Under the pieces are notes generated by a model. The model saw only the letters and a program-made list of their open reading frames with translations. It had not been told where the DNA came from and did not search any database. From Marinomonas transparens (GTDB lineage: Bacteria; Pseudomonadota; Gammaproteobacteria; Pseudomonadales; Marinomonadaceae), in NCBI RefSeq assembly GCF_016463975.1, contig NZ_JAEMNX010000009.1, forward strand, positions 62,001 to 126,000: DNA of 64,000 nt. The letters run 5' to 3'. Below, piece by piece: positions 9,823 through 17,302 of this stretch. The position numbers were made by a program, and so were the translations under genes. Numbering within the stretch: the stretch's first letter is position 1; each line of letters opens with the position of its first letter.

Positions 9823-10722
9823 TCAATTACACTTTGTCAGCAACCAATCTCGAAAGGCAACCACCTGTTCTAAGTTTGCTTTATCCGCAGGGTAAGACAA
9901 AAGGTATTCATGGGAAGTCACAACGGGCTCGCCAAATGGCGCCACCAGCTCTCCATTAGCGATACTACGTTGTGCAATGATAGTTGGCATAATCGCAACC
10001 CCCATACCGTTCTTAGCCGCTTCAAGCAGCATATGGAAATGAGCAAAAGATGCCCCAGCAAACGAACCGCTTTCCATACCTTGAGCCACCATCCAATCCG
10101 GCCAAGCATTAATGCGTGAGGACAAGTGCAAAAAAGGGAACGCCATCACATCTTCCACTTGCCAATCGTTTAAAGCATTCGCCTTATCGGAAGTGAGTAA
10201 TAAGCTTGGAGAGCATACGGCAATAACATTTTCCCGTAATAGTTGATGAGAGACTGCCCGAGGCCAATGATCACCACCATAATGCAAAATAATATCAATG
10301 TTTTCAGGGTCTATTTTTGCGGCATCGTCTAAAGAACGCACTTTAATTTGAAATTGCGGATGCGCATTTTGAAACTCAGCAAGACGAGGCATGAGCCAAT
10401 AGGAAGCAAACGTAGGTAAAGCAGAAATCGTTAAGGTAGTTTTTTCATCTTCCCGGTGCAACATGCGTAAACACGCGTTTTCCATACCATCCAGCAAGGG
10501 CACCACTTCTTTGTAATACGCGGCTCCTGTCCCTGTTAGCACTAAACGTTTGTTAAGACGAATGAATAAGTCCCGGGCGAGAAACTCTTCAAGGTTGCGA
10601 ATCTGACGACTTACTGCACTTTGAGTAAGATGCAATTCTTCCGCAGCACGGGTAAAGCTAAGGTGCCTTACAGACGCTTCAAAACATTTCAGAGCAGTTG
10701 ACGATGGAATATAACGGCGCAT
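9823..10722 (-). CDS. LysR-family regulator, GcvA-like
   Basis: A LysR-type transcription factor of about 299 residues. The winged HTH is at the N terminus (LKCFEASVRHLSFTRAAEELHLTQSAVSRQIRNLEE), followed by an effector-binding domain resembling GcvA and DsdC regulators (ISALPTFASYWLMPRLAEF). The ATG at 10722 is preferred; an in-frame TTG five codons upstream exists. It lies just downstream of amaA on the same strand, so it may regulate the pipecolate oxidase gene, but this is inferred only from position. The effector is unknown. Confidence 0.85.
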   Translation of the reverse strand: MRRYIPSSTALKCFEASVRHLSFTRAAEELHLTQSAVSRQIRNLEEFLARDLFIRLNKRLVLTGTGAAYYKEVVPLLDGMENACLRMLHREDEKTTLTISALPTFASYWLMPRLAEFQNAHPQFQIKVRSLDDAAKIDPENIDIILHYGGDHWPRAVSHQLLRENVIAVCSPSLLLTSDKANALNDWQVEDVMAFPFLHLSSRINAWPDWMVAQGMESGSFAGASFAHFHMLLEAAKNGMGVAIMPTIIAQRSIANGELVAPFGEPVVTSHEYLLSYPADKANLEQVVAFRDWLLTKCN

Positions 10723-10871
10723 GTAGACGTTACTCAATTAACCAATACTAGAAGAAGCTAACTCTATCCTATAACTCCATGATTCCCAAACAATAAAACA
10801 ACAACCGCACCATAAGGATGCATTTATTCCAACGCTAAATAACAATCAAAAAAATGATTCCCAGGAAGGAC

Positions 10872-12152
10872 TTAGTCCAAAGCGTGGGCCTTCTGCCCTA
10901 AGTGATAAGCCTGAGCACCCACCTCATAAAACACACGCTTCAACTCCCTAAATGGCACATCTCTTAATAAAGTCGTGGGAATAGACAAGTTGTCTCGCTG
11001 ACCTGTAAACCATTGCGCTAGTTCCATGCCAACCACAGTCCCCGGACCAATGCCTCGTCCGCTGTAGCCTGCCACACTAAACAAGCCATTTTGTAACTGC
11101 TGGCAATGAGGTAAATGGTCTTCACTGTAAGCTATCTTCCCTGTCCAGCAATAATCCCACTCTACCTTATTGAGAACTGGAAACAGTTCTTTCACTCGTT
11201 GGGATGCCCAATTTGCAAGAACATCCCCCTTCCCCCCCATACCACCAAATACCAAGCGGCCTTGCTGATCTAATCGAAAAGAACTCATGACAGTACAGGT
11301 ATCCCAAACGCCCTCTTTATTTGGCAAAATGCTGGCCAATTGAGCATCAGATAAAGGCTTACTCGCTAATTGACTATAAAAAATCGGCACAAACTTTCGT
11401 GCCTGTTCTTTTACGCCCTGTTCACTATACGCATTAGTCGCCAATACCACTTTCGGCGCGCGAACTTCCCCCTGCTGGGTCTTAACCAGCCACCCCTCTT
11501 CATAGGGAGAGATATTCTCTACTGGAGAGTAATCAAACAGTTTCGCGCCTTCTTCCAAAGCGGCTTTGGCTAAACCTCGTGCGTAAGCCAATGGCTGAAT
11601 CGTTCCAGCGCGTGGGTCGAACAAGGCAGAGTTGAATTTTTCCGAGCCTATACGCGCCTGCGCCTCTGATGCAGACAATAATTGTACTGGGGCCCCACGA
11701 CGCGCCATTTGCTCATAACGACGTTCTAATTGCGCCAAGCCAGATTTACCCACACTGGCATGCAAGGTGCCATGGCGAGTGGCTTCACACTCAATAGCGT
11801 ATTCATCTATCAAGCCATAAACATAATCTGGTGCTACAGCGAGTGCGTCGTACAATGTTCTTCCGGCTTCTAGGCCAATGGTTTTATCCAGTTGATCAGG
11901 CTCCATCCATAAGCCTGCATTCGCTAAACCAACATTTCGACCTGAACCACCAAAGCCAATTTCTTGAGCCTCGACAACCGCCACAGAGAGACCAAATTTC
12001 GCCATATGAAGCGCAGCAGACAATCCGGTGAAACCACCACCGACAATAACGACATCAGCAACTAAACGACCTTCTAACTTGGATAATGAAGGAGCGGCTG
12101 GCGCACTGGCTCGCCATAGGGAATCACATAAGGGTTCAGGCATAACGACCAC
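10872..12152 (-). CDS. amaA: FAD-dependent oxidoreductase, probable L-pipecolate oxidase (AmaA)
   Basis: A 426-residue DAO-family flavoprotein. The dinucleotide-binding motif DVVIVGGGFTGLSAALHMAKFG is at about residues 32-53, and GRNVGLANAGLW and SVAGYSGRGIGPG are typical of PuuB/AmaA-type amine oxidases. Alone it could be read as gamma-glutamylputrescine oxidase. The neighbours argue for AmaA: it precedes an antiquitin-type dehydrogenase, a LysR and a DUF1338 protein, the order known from the Pseudomonas putida pipecolate/lysine cluster. There AmaA oxidises L-pipecolate to piperideine-6-carboxylate, the substrate of AmaB. A strong terminator separates it from amaB. Confidence 0.78.
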   Translation of the reverse strand: MVVMPEPLCDSLWRASAPAAPSLSKLEGRLVADVVIVGGGFTGLSAALHMAKFGLSVAVVEAQEIGFGGSGRNVGLANAGLWMEPDQLDKTIGLEAGRTLYDALAVAPDYVYGLIDEYAIECEATRHGTLHASVGKSGLAQLERRYEQMARRGAPVQLLSASEAQARIGSEKFNSALFDPRAGTIQPLAYARGLAKAALEEGAKLFDYSPVENISPYEEGWLVKTQQGEVRAPKVVLATNAYSEQGVKEQARKFVPIFYSQLASKPLSDAQLASILPNKEGVWDTCTVMSSFRLDQQGRLVFGGMGGKGDVLANWASQRVKELFPVLNKVEWDYCWTGKIAYSEDHLPHCQQLQNGLFSVAGYSGRGIGPGTVVGMELAQWFTGQRDNLSIPTTLLRDVPFRELKRVFYEVGAQAYHLGQKAHALD

Positions 12153-12181
12153 CTTGAAAGCGATTATTGAGGATGATCAAT

Positions 12182-12217
12182 AAAAAAAGCACAGTTAAGG
12201 AGGGCCTTAACTGTGCT
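12182..12217 (-). terminator. Intrinsic terminator downstream of amaB
   Basis: A 13-bp perfect stem (12188-12200 with 12205-12217) and a 4-nt loop, followed on the minus strand by seven T residues. It sits 12 nt after the amaB stop codon, so amaB transcription should largely end before amaA. Confidence 0.9.
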
Positions 12218-12229
12218 AAGGGAGGACGA

Positions 12230-13777
12230 TTATTCGAAAACAATACCTTGCGCTAATGGCAAATCACCACCGTAGTTCACGGTATTTGTAGTACGACGCA
12301 TATAGTTTCTCCACGCATCTGAACCCGATTCACGACCACCGCCCGTTTCTTTTTCACCACCAAACGCCCCACCAATTTCGGCACCAGAGGTACCAATATT
12401 CACATTGGCAATACCACAATCAGAGCCAGCTGGAGACATAAACATTTCGGCTTCACGCATACTTTCCGTGAACACAGCAGACGAAAGGCCCTGTGGTACT
12501 TCGTTCTGAATCTCAATCGCCTCGTCGAATGAACGATAAGTTAAAACATACAGAATAGGCGCAAAGGTTTCTTCATGAACAATGGGCGCATCATGGGCAA
12601 TACGAACAATGGCAGGACGAACATAGAAACCACCAGCAGGAACGTTTTCTGTCACACGTTCACCGCCACAAATAATGTCGCCGCCTTGTTTTTTCGCCGT
12701 GTCTAAAGCCGTTTGCATACGATTAAAGCTGCCTTCATCGATTAGTGGCCCCACTAGGTTGCCTTCGATTAATGGATTGCCAACTGGCAGAGAACCATAA
12801 GACTTCGCCAAGCGCTCAACCAAACCATCCACAATAGATTCGTGGGTAATCAAACGGCGCAATGTGGTACAACGCTGACCAGCTGTACCGGCCGCAGAGA
12901 AAACAATCGCACGTAATGCAAGCTCTAAATCCGCTGTATCAGAAACGATCATCGCGTTATTACCACCAAGCTCTAATAAAGAACGACCAAGACGACCGGC
13001 AACGGTTTTTGCAACCTCACGTCCCATAGTGGTAGACCCTGTCGCAGAAACCAGAGGGAAGGTCGTGTTAGAAGCAATCGCTTCACCCAACTCACGATCA
13101 CCAATCATCACAGACACCGCAGCTTTCGGGATATCAGGCATATCGGCAAGAACATTTTGCGCAATTTGGTACATAGCCAAGGCACAAAGCGGTGCTTTTT
13201 CAGAAGGTTTTAGTAGGATTGGATCACCGCAAACCAGACCCAGCATGGCATTCCAAGCCCACACTGCCATAGGAAAATTAAACGCGGTAATAACAGCAAC
13301 AGGACCAAGTGGCTGCCATTGCTCCATCATGCGATGTCCCGGACGTTCAGACACGATGGACAAGCCATGTAGCATACGAGATTGACCAACGGCGAAATCA
13401 CACACATCAATCCACTCTTGTACTTCACCCAAGGCTTCAGGAACAATTTTACCCGCTTCTAAAGAGATCACTTGTGCTAATTCATTTTTGTATTTACGTG
13501 CTTCGTCACCAATACGACGAACTAACTCACCTCGACGTGGCGCAGGAATAGTGCGCAATACTTTAAAAGCATCTTTTAATTCCGCATTCACTTTTTCAAG
13601 TTGAGCAGGTGTAGCATTGTTAAAAGTAGATAACGTCACACCATCAATTGGGCTTTGAGCAGAAAACGTACTGCCTTGGCCCATTAGCTTTGTATTCCCT
13701 GTTAATACACTGTAATAAGTGTCACCGTCTTTTAGCGTATTTATGCCTAATGTGTCCAAGCAAGCTAACGTCATCAT
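12230..13777 (-). CDS. amaB: Piperideine-6-carboxylate / 2-aminoadipate semialdehyde dehydrogenase (AmaB, ALDH7)
   Basis: A 515-residue NAD-dependent aldehyde dehydrogenase of the antiquitin (ALDH7) type. Visible: ITAFNFPMAVWAWN (cofactor site), SATGSTTMGREVA, LLELGGNNAMIV with the general-base Glu, and AGTAGQRCTTLRR with the catalytic Cys. The C-terminal NIGTSGAEIGGAFGGEKETGGGR is diagnostic of ALDH7 enzymes. It oxidises the semialdehyde of 2-aminoadipate, in equilibrium with piperideine-6-carboxylate, to 2-aminoadipate in lysine/pipecolate breakdown. Divergent from the LysR gene at 13921, sharing its promoter region, and closed by a strong terminator. Confidence 0.9.
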   Translation of the reverse strand: MMTLACLDTLGINTLKDGDTYYSVLTGNTKLMGQGSTFSAQSPIDGVTLSTFNNATPAQLEKVNAELKDAFKVLRTIPAPRRGELVRRIGDEARKYKNELAQVISLEAGKIVPEALGEVQEWIDVCDFAVGQSRMLHGLSIVSERPGHRMMEQWQPLGPVAVITAFNFPMAVWAWNAMLGLVCGDPILLKPSEKAPLCALAMYQIAQNVLADMPDIPKAAVSVMIGDRELGEAIASNTTFPLVSATGSTTMGREVAKTVAGRLGRSLLELGGNNAMIVSDTADLELALRAIVFSAAGTAGQRCTTLRRLITHESIVDGLVERLAKSYGSLPVGNPLIEGNLVGPLIDEGSFNRMQTALDTAKKQGGDIICGGERVTENVPAGGFYVRPAIVRIAHDAPIVHEETFAPILYVLTYRSFDEAIEIQNEVPQGLSSAVFTESMREAEMFMSPAGSDCGIANVNIGTSGAEIGGAFGGEKETGGGRESGSDAWRNYMRRTTNTVNYGGDLPLAQGIVFE

Positions 13778-13920
13778 AAAACCCCATCAATCATTAAGTA
13801 CGAATTCCCTCCACCATAACCAGCCTTACTATCAATGAGAAATATAGATTTCCTGCTAGTGGTCTAGTTTTTACCTATAGCTTGTCCCATACTCATAATA
13901 CGAGTTCAACAGAGGCCACC

Positions 13921-14790
13921 ATGGATATTCGCTCATTACGCTATTTTATTGCTGTGTATGAAGAACGCAGCCTCAGTGCCGCCGCTAAACGTTGCTTTGT
14001 CGCCCAACCTTCCATCTCCACCAGCATCGCTCAATTGGAAGATGACCTAGACGCTAAGCTCTTCGTCCGCCACTCCAAAGGGGTATCACCCACAGATAAC
14101 GGCACTCAACTTTATCCCCATGCCTGCAAAATGGTCGGCGACCTCAGTGCGATGCGTAATTTATTTGTTGATTCACCCACCCCACTATCACTTTCCATTT
14201 CTCTGACACCTTTTTTATCAGGCTCCTTAATCAGCCAAGTCATCAAAACCATGCTCAATAAAATTCCGGGACTCACTCTTAACCTAGTGGATGAATCCGA
14301 AAGTGCTGACTTACGCTTTACCTGTGGTCGCTACACCACAGAAGAAGACATCTTCTATCCGCTGTGGGAAGACGATTATGTAGTCGCCATGCCGCTGGAT
14401 CATTGGTTAACCGATTTTGCCTCTATTTCCATCAAGCAAATCGATAAACAGCCTTTCATCTCCCGTACCCCTTGTGACATTTTGGAATCTTGGAATTACC
14501 TAATGCAAAAACAAGGCTTAACCACAGACATACGAGCTCAAGTAAAAACAGAAGAATATGCCTTAGATCTAGTGGCAGCAGGACTCGGTATTTCCTTGAT
14601 ACCCGAACACTCATCGCGGGGCCGCAATGACCTATGCCTTAGACCACTAAATGATGTGAAACTAAAACGCGTGGTTGGCCTAGCCCATAGAAAGGAGCAA
14701 AGTTTTCCAGCCCATTTAATCAACACGATTTTAACGGCGAAGCAGCAGCTTAAAATAAACAAAAGCGTGATCGAGCCAAAGCTCGCATAA
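13921..14790 (+). CDS. LysR-family regulator of the pipecolate cluster
   Basis: A 289-residue LysR regulator from the ATG at 13921, which follows AGAGG by 5 nt and opens MDIRSLRYFIAVYEERSLSAAAKRC, the standard LysR HTH start. An upstream in-frame ATG at 13882 would add 13 unconserved residues and is rejected. The effector domain follows from about residue 90. It is divergent from amaB and 100 nt ahead of the DUF1338 gene, the same arrangement as the LysR gene between amaB and the 2-oxoadipate enzyme in Pseudomonas putida. Regulation of amaB and the downstream gene is a fair inference. Confidence 0.85.
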   Translation: MDIRSLRYFIAVYEERSLSAAAKRCFVAQPSISTSIAQLEDDLDAKLFVRHSKGVSPTDNGTQLYPHACKMVGDLSAMRNLFVDSPTPLSLSISLTPFLSGSLISQVIKTMLNKIPGLTLNLVDESESADLRFTCGRYTTEEDIFYPLWEDDYVVAMPLDHWLTDFASISIKQIDKQPFISRTPCDILESWNYLMQKQGLTTDIRAQVKTEEYALDLVAAGLGISLIPEHSSRGRNDLCLRPLNDVKLKRVVGLAHRKEQSFPAHLINTILTAKQQLKINKSVIEPKLA

Positions 14791-14890
14791 GTTTTAGGCA
14801 TTACAAAGTGCATTTTTACCCTTTGCACCGCCTACAGCGACTAGATTAAAGTGCTAGCATTATTTTCAGCAATACATCATTGGAGTAAGC

Positions 14891-15694
14891 ATGACACCGA
14901 CAGAATTTTTTGCCTCCCTATGGGACGTTTATACCAAGGTCACTCCACAGGCTCAGCGTATCCAACAGCTGTTTCAAAGCCATGGCGAAACGGTACTCAA
15001 TGACCACGTTGCGTTTCGCACCTTTAACAATTCACCGATCTCTTTAGAAAAGCTAGAACCGCAACTCGAAGCTATCGGCTACAAGGCCTATGGCGCTTTC
15101 CGTTTTGACAGCAAACACCTAAAAGCGCGCTGCTATAAACACCAAACGGATGTGGATTCACCAAAGATTTTCCTGTCCGAATTATTAGTAGAAGAACTGC
15201 CTCAACATTGCCAAGACATTATTGGCAAGTTTATCGCGCAGATCCCAACAAACATGGTGCAAACCCCAGCGATTTTCTGGTCAGGAAAATTATGGGATAC
15301 CCCAACAGAAGCAGATTACCTTGCTCTTGCAGAGCATTCAGAATACGCCGCTTGGTTATCCACCATGGGACTACAAGCTAATCACTTCACCGTGAGCATC
15401 AATCACCTCAATAAATACCCCACAATCGAAACAGTGAATCAGTTACTGCTCGATGAAGGCTATGCGTTAAATCAGGTTGGCGGTGTCGTAAAAGGCTCAC
15501 CTGAATCCCGCCTAGAACAATCCTCTACCATGGCGGACAAGATTGACTACCACTTTGCAGAGGGAACAAAACGAACGATACCAAGCTGCTTCTACGAATT
15601 TGCCCGCCGACATCCGCAACGAGATGGCACACTGTTCGATAGCTTTATCGAAGGCAACGCCGATAAAATCTTTGATTCAACCAACGTAAACTAA
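14891..15694 (+). CDS. hglS: DUF1338 protein, probable 2-oxoadipate dioxygenase/decarboxylase (short form)
   Basis: A 267-residue DUF1338 protein. The characterised member, HglS of Pseudomonas putida, turns 2-oxoadipate into D-2-hydroxyglutarate with Fe(II). The metal site is recognisable: His39 and, four residues on, Arg43 in NDHVAFRTF; a second His in ANHFTVSI near residue 165; and Glu in CFYEFARRHP near residue 235. HglS/YdcJ proteins are much longer (roughly 450-465 residues), so this is the compact subtype. Its place after amaB-LysR supports a 2-oxoadipate role, completing a route from pipecolate towards 2-hydroxyglutarate, but activity of the short form is inferred. Confidence 0.75.
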   Translation: MTPTEFFASLWDVYTKVTPQAQRIQQLFQSHGETVLNDHVAFRTFNNSPISLEKLEPQLEAIGYKAYGAFRFDSKHLKARCYKHQTDVDSPKIFLSELLVEELPQHCQDIIGKFIAQIPTNMVQTPAIFWSGKLWDTPTEADYLALAEHSEYAAWLSTMGLQANHFTVSINHLNKYPTIETVNQLLLDEGYALNQVGGVVKGSPESRLEQSSTMADKIDYHFAEGTKRTIPSCFYEFARRHPQRDGTLFDSFIEGNADKIFDSTNVN

Positions 15695-15707
15695 CTAGCA
15701 AATTCAT

Positions 15708-15729
15708 AACGAGCCTTAATTGGCTCGTT
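15708..15729 (+). terminator. Terminator-like hairpin after the DUF1338 gene
   Basis: An 8-bp perfect stem (AACGAGCC with its complement) around a 6-nt loop, 14 nt past the stop codon, followed by a weak T-rich stretch. Confidence 0.65.
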
Positions 15730-15807
15730 ATTCCTGACTTATTACGCTCATCTCATCATATCTTTGTCACCTTTCTCTGAGAGTATGTACCCATTCCGTT
15801 CGGCGTG

Positions 15808-15813
15808 TATAAT
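15808..15813 (+). promoter_or_regulatory. Candidate -10 element for yibN-grxC-secB
   Basis: A perfect TATAAT lies 30 nt before the yibN start. The hexamer at the right distance upstream (15785-15790) matches -35 poorly, so this is a -10 match only. It falls inside the longer reading frame that begins at 15805, which supports the later start for yibN. Confidence 0.45.
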
Positions 15814-15843
15814 GCTGGCAGTTTAAATATGGGCTTTACGATT

Positions 15844-16263
15844 ATGATGAACCAACTTATTGAATTTTCTATCAACCACTGGGAAATGGTCGCTGTCTTT
15901 TTAGCGATTCTTGCCACTCTGCTTTTTGTTGAGAGCAAAAGCGGCGCTCAAAGCTTAACGCCTTCCGCGGCAACAAACCTAATGAATACGGAGGAGGCTA
16001 TTATTGTCGATATTCGTCCTGAAAAAGAGTTCAAAAGCGGCTATATCACAGGCGCATTGAATGTCCCTGCGACTAAAATGAAAGACAATCTGACCCGTCT
16101 TGAGAAACACAAAGATGCCCCCATTATTCTAGTTTGTAAGTCTGGCGTAACTTCTGGTGCAAGCGCTAAAGACTTGAAAAAAGAAGGCTTCACTAAGGTA
16201 TACAAACTTCAAGGTGGCATTGCAGAATGGCAATCATCTAACCTGCCACTGGTTAAAAAATAA
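15844..16263 (+). CDS. yibN: Membrane-anchored rhodanese-like protein (YibN)
   Basis: About 139 residues: one N-terminal membrane helix (MVAVFLAILATLLFV) and a cytosolic rhodanese domain. The domain shows IIVDIRPEKEFKSGYITGALNVP and the active-site loop ILVCKSGVTSGASA with the sulfur-carrying Cys. YibN commonly precedes grxC and secB in gammaproteobacteria, as here (12 nt to grxC). Either of two adjacent ATGs, 15844 or 15847, fits; the ORF start at 15805 overlaps a -10 box and is rejected. The specific thiol or sulfur-transfer partner is not known. Confidence 0.88.
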   Translation: MMNQLIEFSINHWEMVAVFLAILATLLFVESKSGAQSLTPSAATNLMNTEEAIIVDIRPEKEFKSGYITGALNVPATKMKDNLTRLEKHKDAPIILVCKSGVTSGASAKDLKKEGFTKVYKLQGGIAEWQSSNLPLVKK

Positions 16264-16275
16264 GAGAGGCGTTTC

Positions 16276-16530
16276 ATGGCCACAGTCACTATCTATTCAA
16301 GCGATTTCTGTCCGTTTTGCGTTCGTGCAAAACAGCTATTAGCCGCAAAAAGTGTTGCTTTTAACGAAGTTCGTGTTGATGGACAACGCGAGCTTCGCCA
16401 AGAGATGATGGATAAAAGTGGTCGTCATACCGTCCCTCAAATCTGGATTGATGAATTACACGTTGGCGGTTGCGATGAGTTATACGCTCTTGAACGCGAA
16501 CAGAAGCTAGACACCTTACTGACTAAGTAA
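16276..16530 (+). CDS. grxC: Glutaredoxin 3
   Basis: An 84-residue glutaredoxin of the thioredoxin fold. The redox centre is CPFC at Cys12-Cys15 (CPYC in the E. coli enzyme); HTVPQIWID carries the cis-proline and VGGCDEL the glutathione-binding glycine pair. It reduces protein disulfides and glutathione mixed disulfides in the cytosol. Part of yibN-grxC-secB. Confidence 0.95.
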   Translation: MATVTIYSSDFCPFCVRAKQLLAAKSVAFNEVRVDGQRELRQEMMDKSGRHTVPQIWIDELHVGGCDELYALEREQKLDTLLTK

Positions 16531-16599
16531 AAGGATGAACTAAGCAGTAATAAGATCCACCTTATATTTCACTTACACTTAAAAAAATAAGGAACAACC

Positions 16600-17073
16600 A
16601 TGTCTGATACAACTGAAGCGGCTGCAGCAACTGAAGCTCAAGGCCCACAACTAGCAATGCAACGTGTTTTCTTAAAAGACATTTCTTTTGAATCTCCACG
16701 TTCGCCCATGATCTTTCAGGAAGAATGGAAACCTGAAGTGGGTTTAGAACTAAACACGAAAAGCCGCCAAGTCGCTGAAAGTGTTTTCGAAGTAGTTCTA
16801 GAAATTACCGTTACGGTTAAAAATGGCGAAGAAACAGGCTACCTAGTCCAGGTTCAACAGGGCGGTTTATTTGTCATCTCTGGTCTAGATGACCAACAGC
16901 TTCACCACGCACTCGGCGCTTTTTGCCCAGCGACACTTTTCCCATATGCCCGTGAAAATATCGATGCGGTTATTGTAAAAGGTAGCTTCCCTGCGGTTAT
17001 GCTTGCACCAATTAACTTTGATGCTCTCTATGTAGAAAGCCTACAGAAGCAGCAAACTGAAACAGAACAATAA
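16600..17073 (+). CDS. secB: Protein-export chaperone SecB
   Basis: A 157-residue chaperone that keeps preproteins unfolded and delivers them to SecA. The family core is clear: QRVFLKDISFESPRSPMIF, VVLEITVTVKNGEETGYLVQVQQGGLF, and LGAFCPATLFPYARENIDA, plus the acidic C-terminal region. Size matches SecB. Last gene of the yibN-grxC-secB operon, closed by an intrinsic terminator. Confidence 0.97.
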   Translation: MSDTTEAAAATEAQGPQLAMQRVFLKDISFESPRSPMIFQEEWKPEVGLELNTKSRQVAESVFEVVLEITVTVKNGEETGYLVQVQQGGLFVISGLDDQQLHHALGAFCPATLFPYARENIDAVIVKGSFPAVMLAPINFDALYVESLQKQQTETEQ

Positions 17074-17093
17074 GTTCTTCGTTTCTTTATCGC

Positions 17094-17124
17094 AAAAAAA
17101 GGAGGCTATAGGCCTCCTTTTTTT
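17094..17124 (+). terminator. Intrinsic terminator after secB
   Basis: The A-run, GGAGGC stem, tata loop, GGCCTCC and seven T residues form a classic Rho-independent terminator 20 nt after the secB stop; the flanking A and T runs make it bidirectional in principle. Confidence 0.92.
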
Positions 17125-17173
17125 GTAGCATGTTTAAAGGGTTTCATTAACCAATACAGACAGCGAAGTAGTC

Positions 17174-17302
17174 ATGCAGAAAAAAAAGAAAAAACCTTGC
17201 CCTAATTGTATTAAAGCACGCTGGTTTATCCTCTATCTAGCCTGCTTTGCATTACTTGGTTTACTCTTCGTCGCTAAGTTTTTAGAGAAAGGAAGTCTAT
17301 AG
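17174..17302 (+). CDS. Small membrane protein with an N-terminal CPxC motif
   Basis: A 42-residue protein starting MQKKKKKPCPNC. A highly basic N terminus with Cys9-Pro-Asn-Cys12 precedes a single hydrophobic helix (about residues 17-34) and a short polar end. The two cysteines look like half of a zinc knuckle or a redox pair. Its TAG stop overlaps the GTG start of the next lipoprotein gene by one base (TAGTG), which strongly implies that it is translated and coupled. I do not recognise a family. An in-cytosol N terminus is predicted from the positive charges. Confidence 0.65.
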   Translation: MQKKKKKPCPNCIKARWFILYLACFALLGLLFVAKFLEKGSL

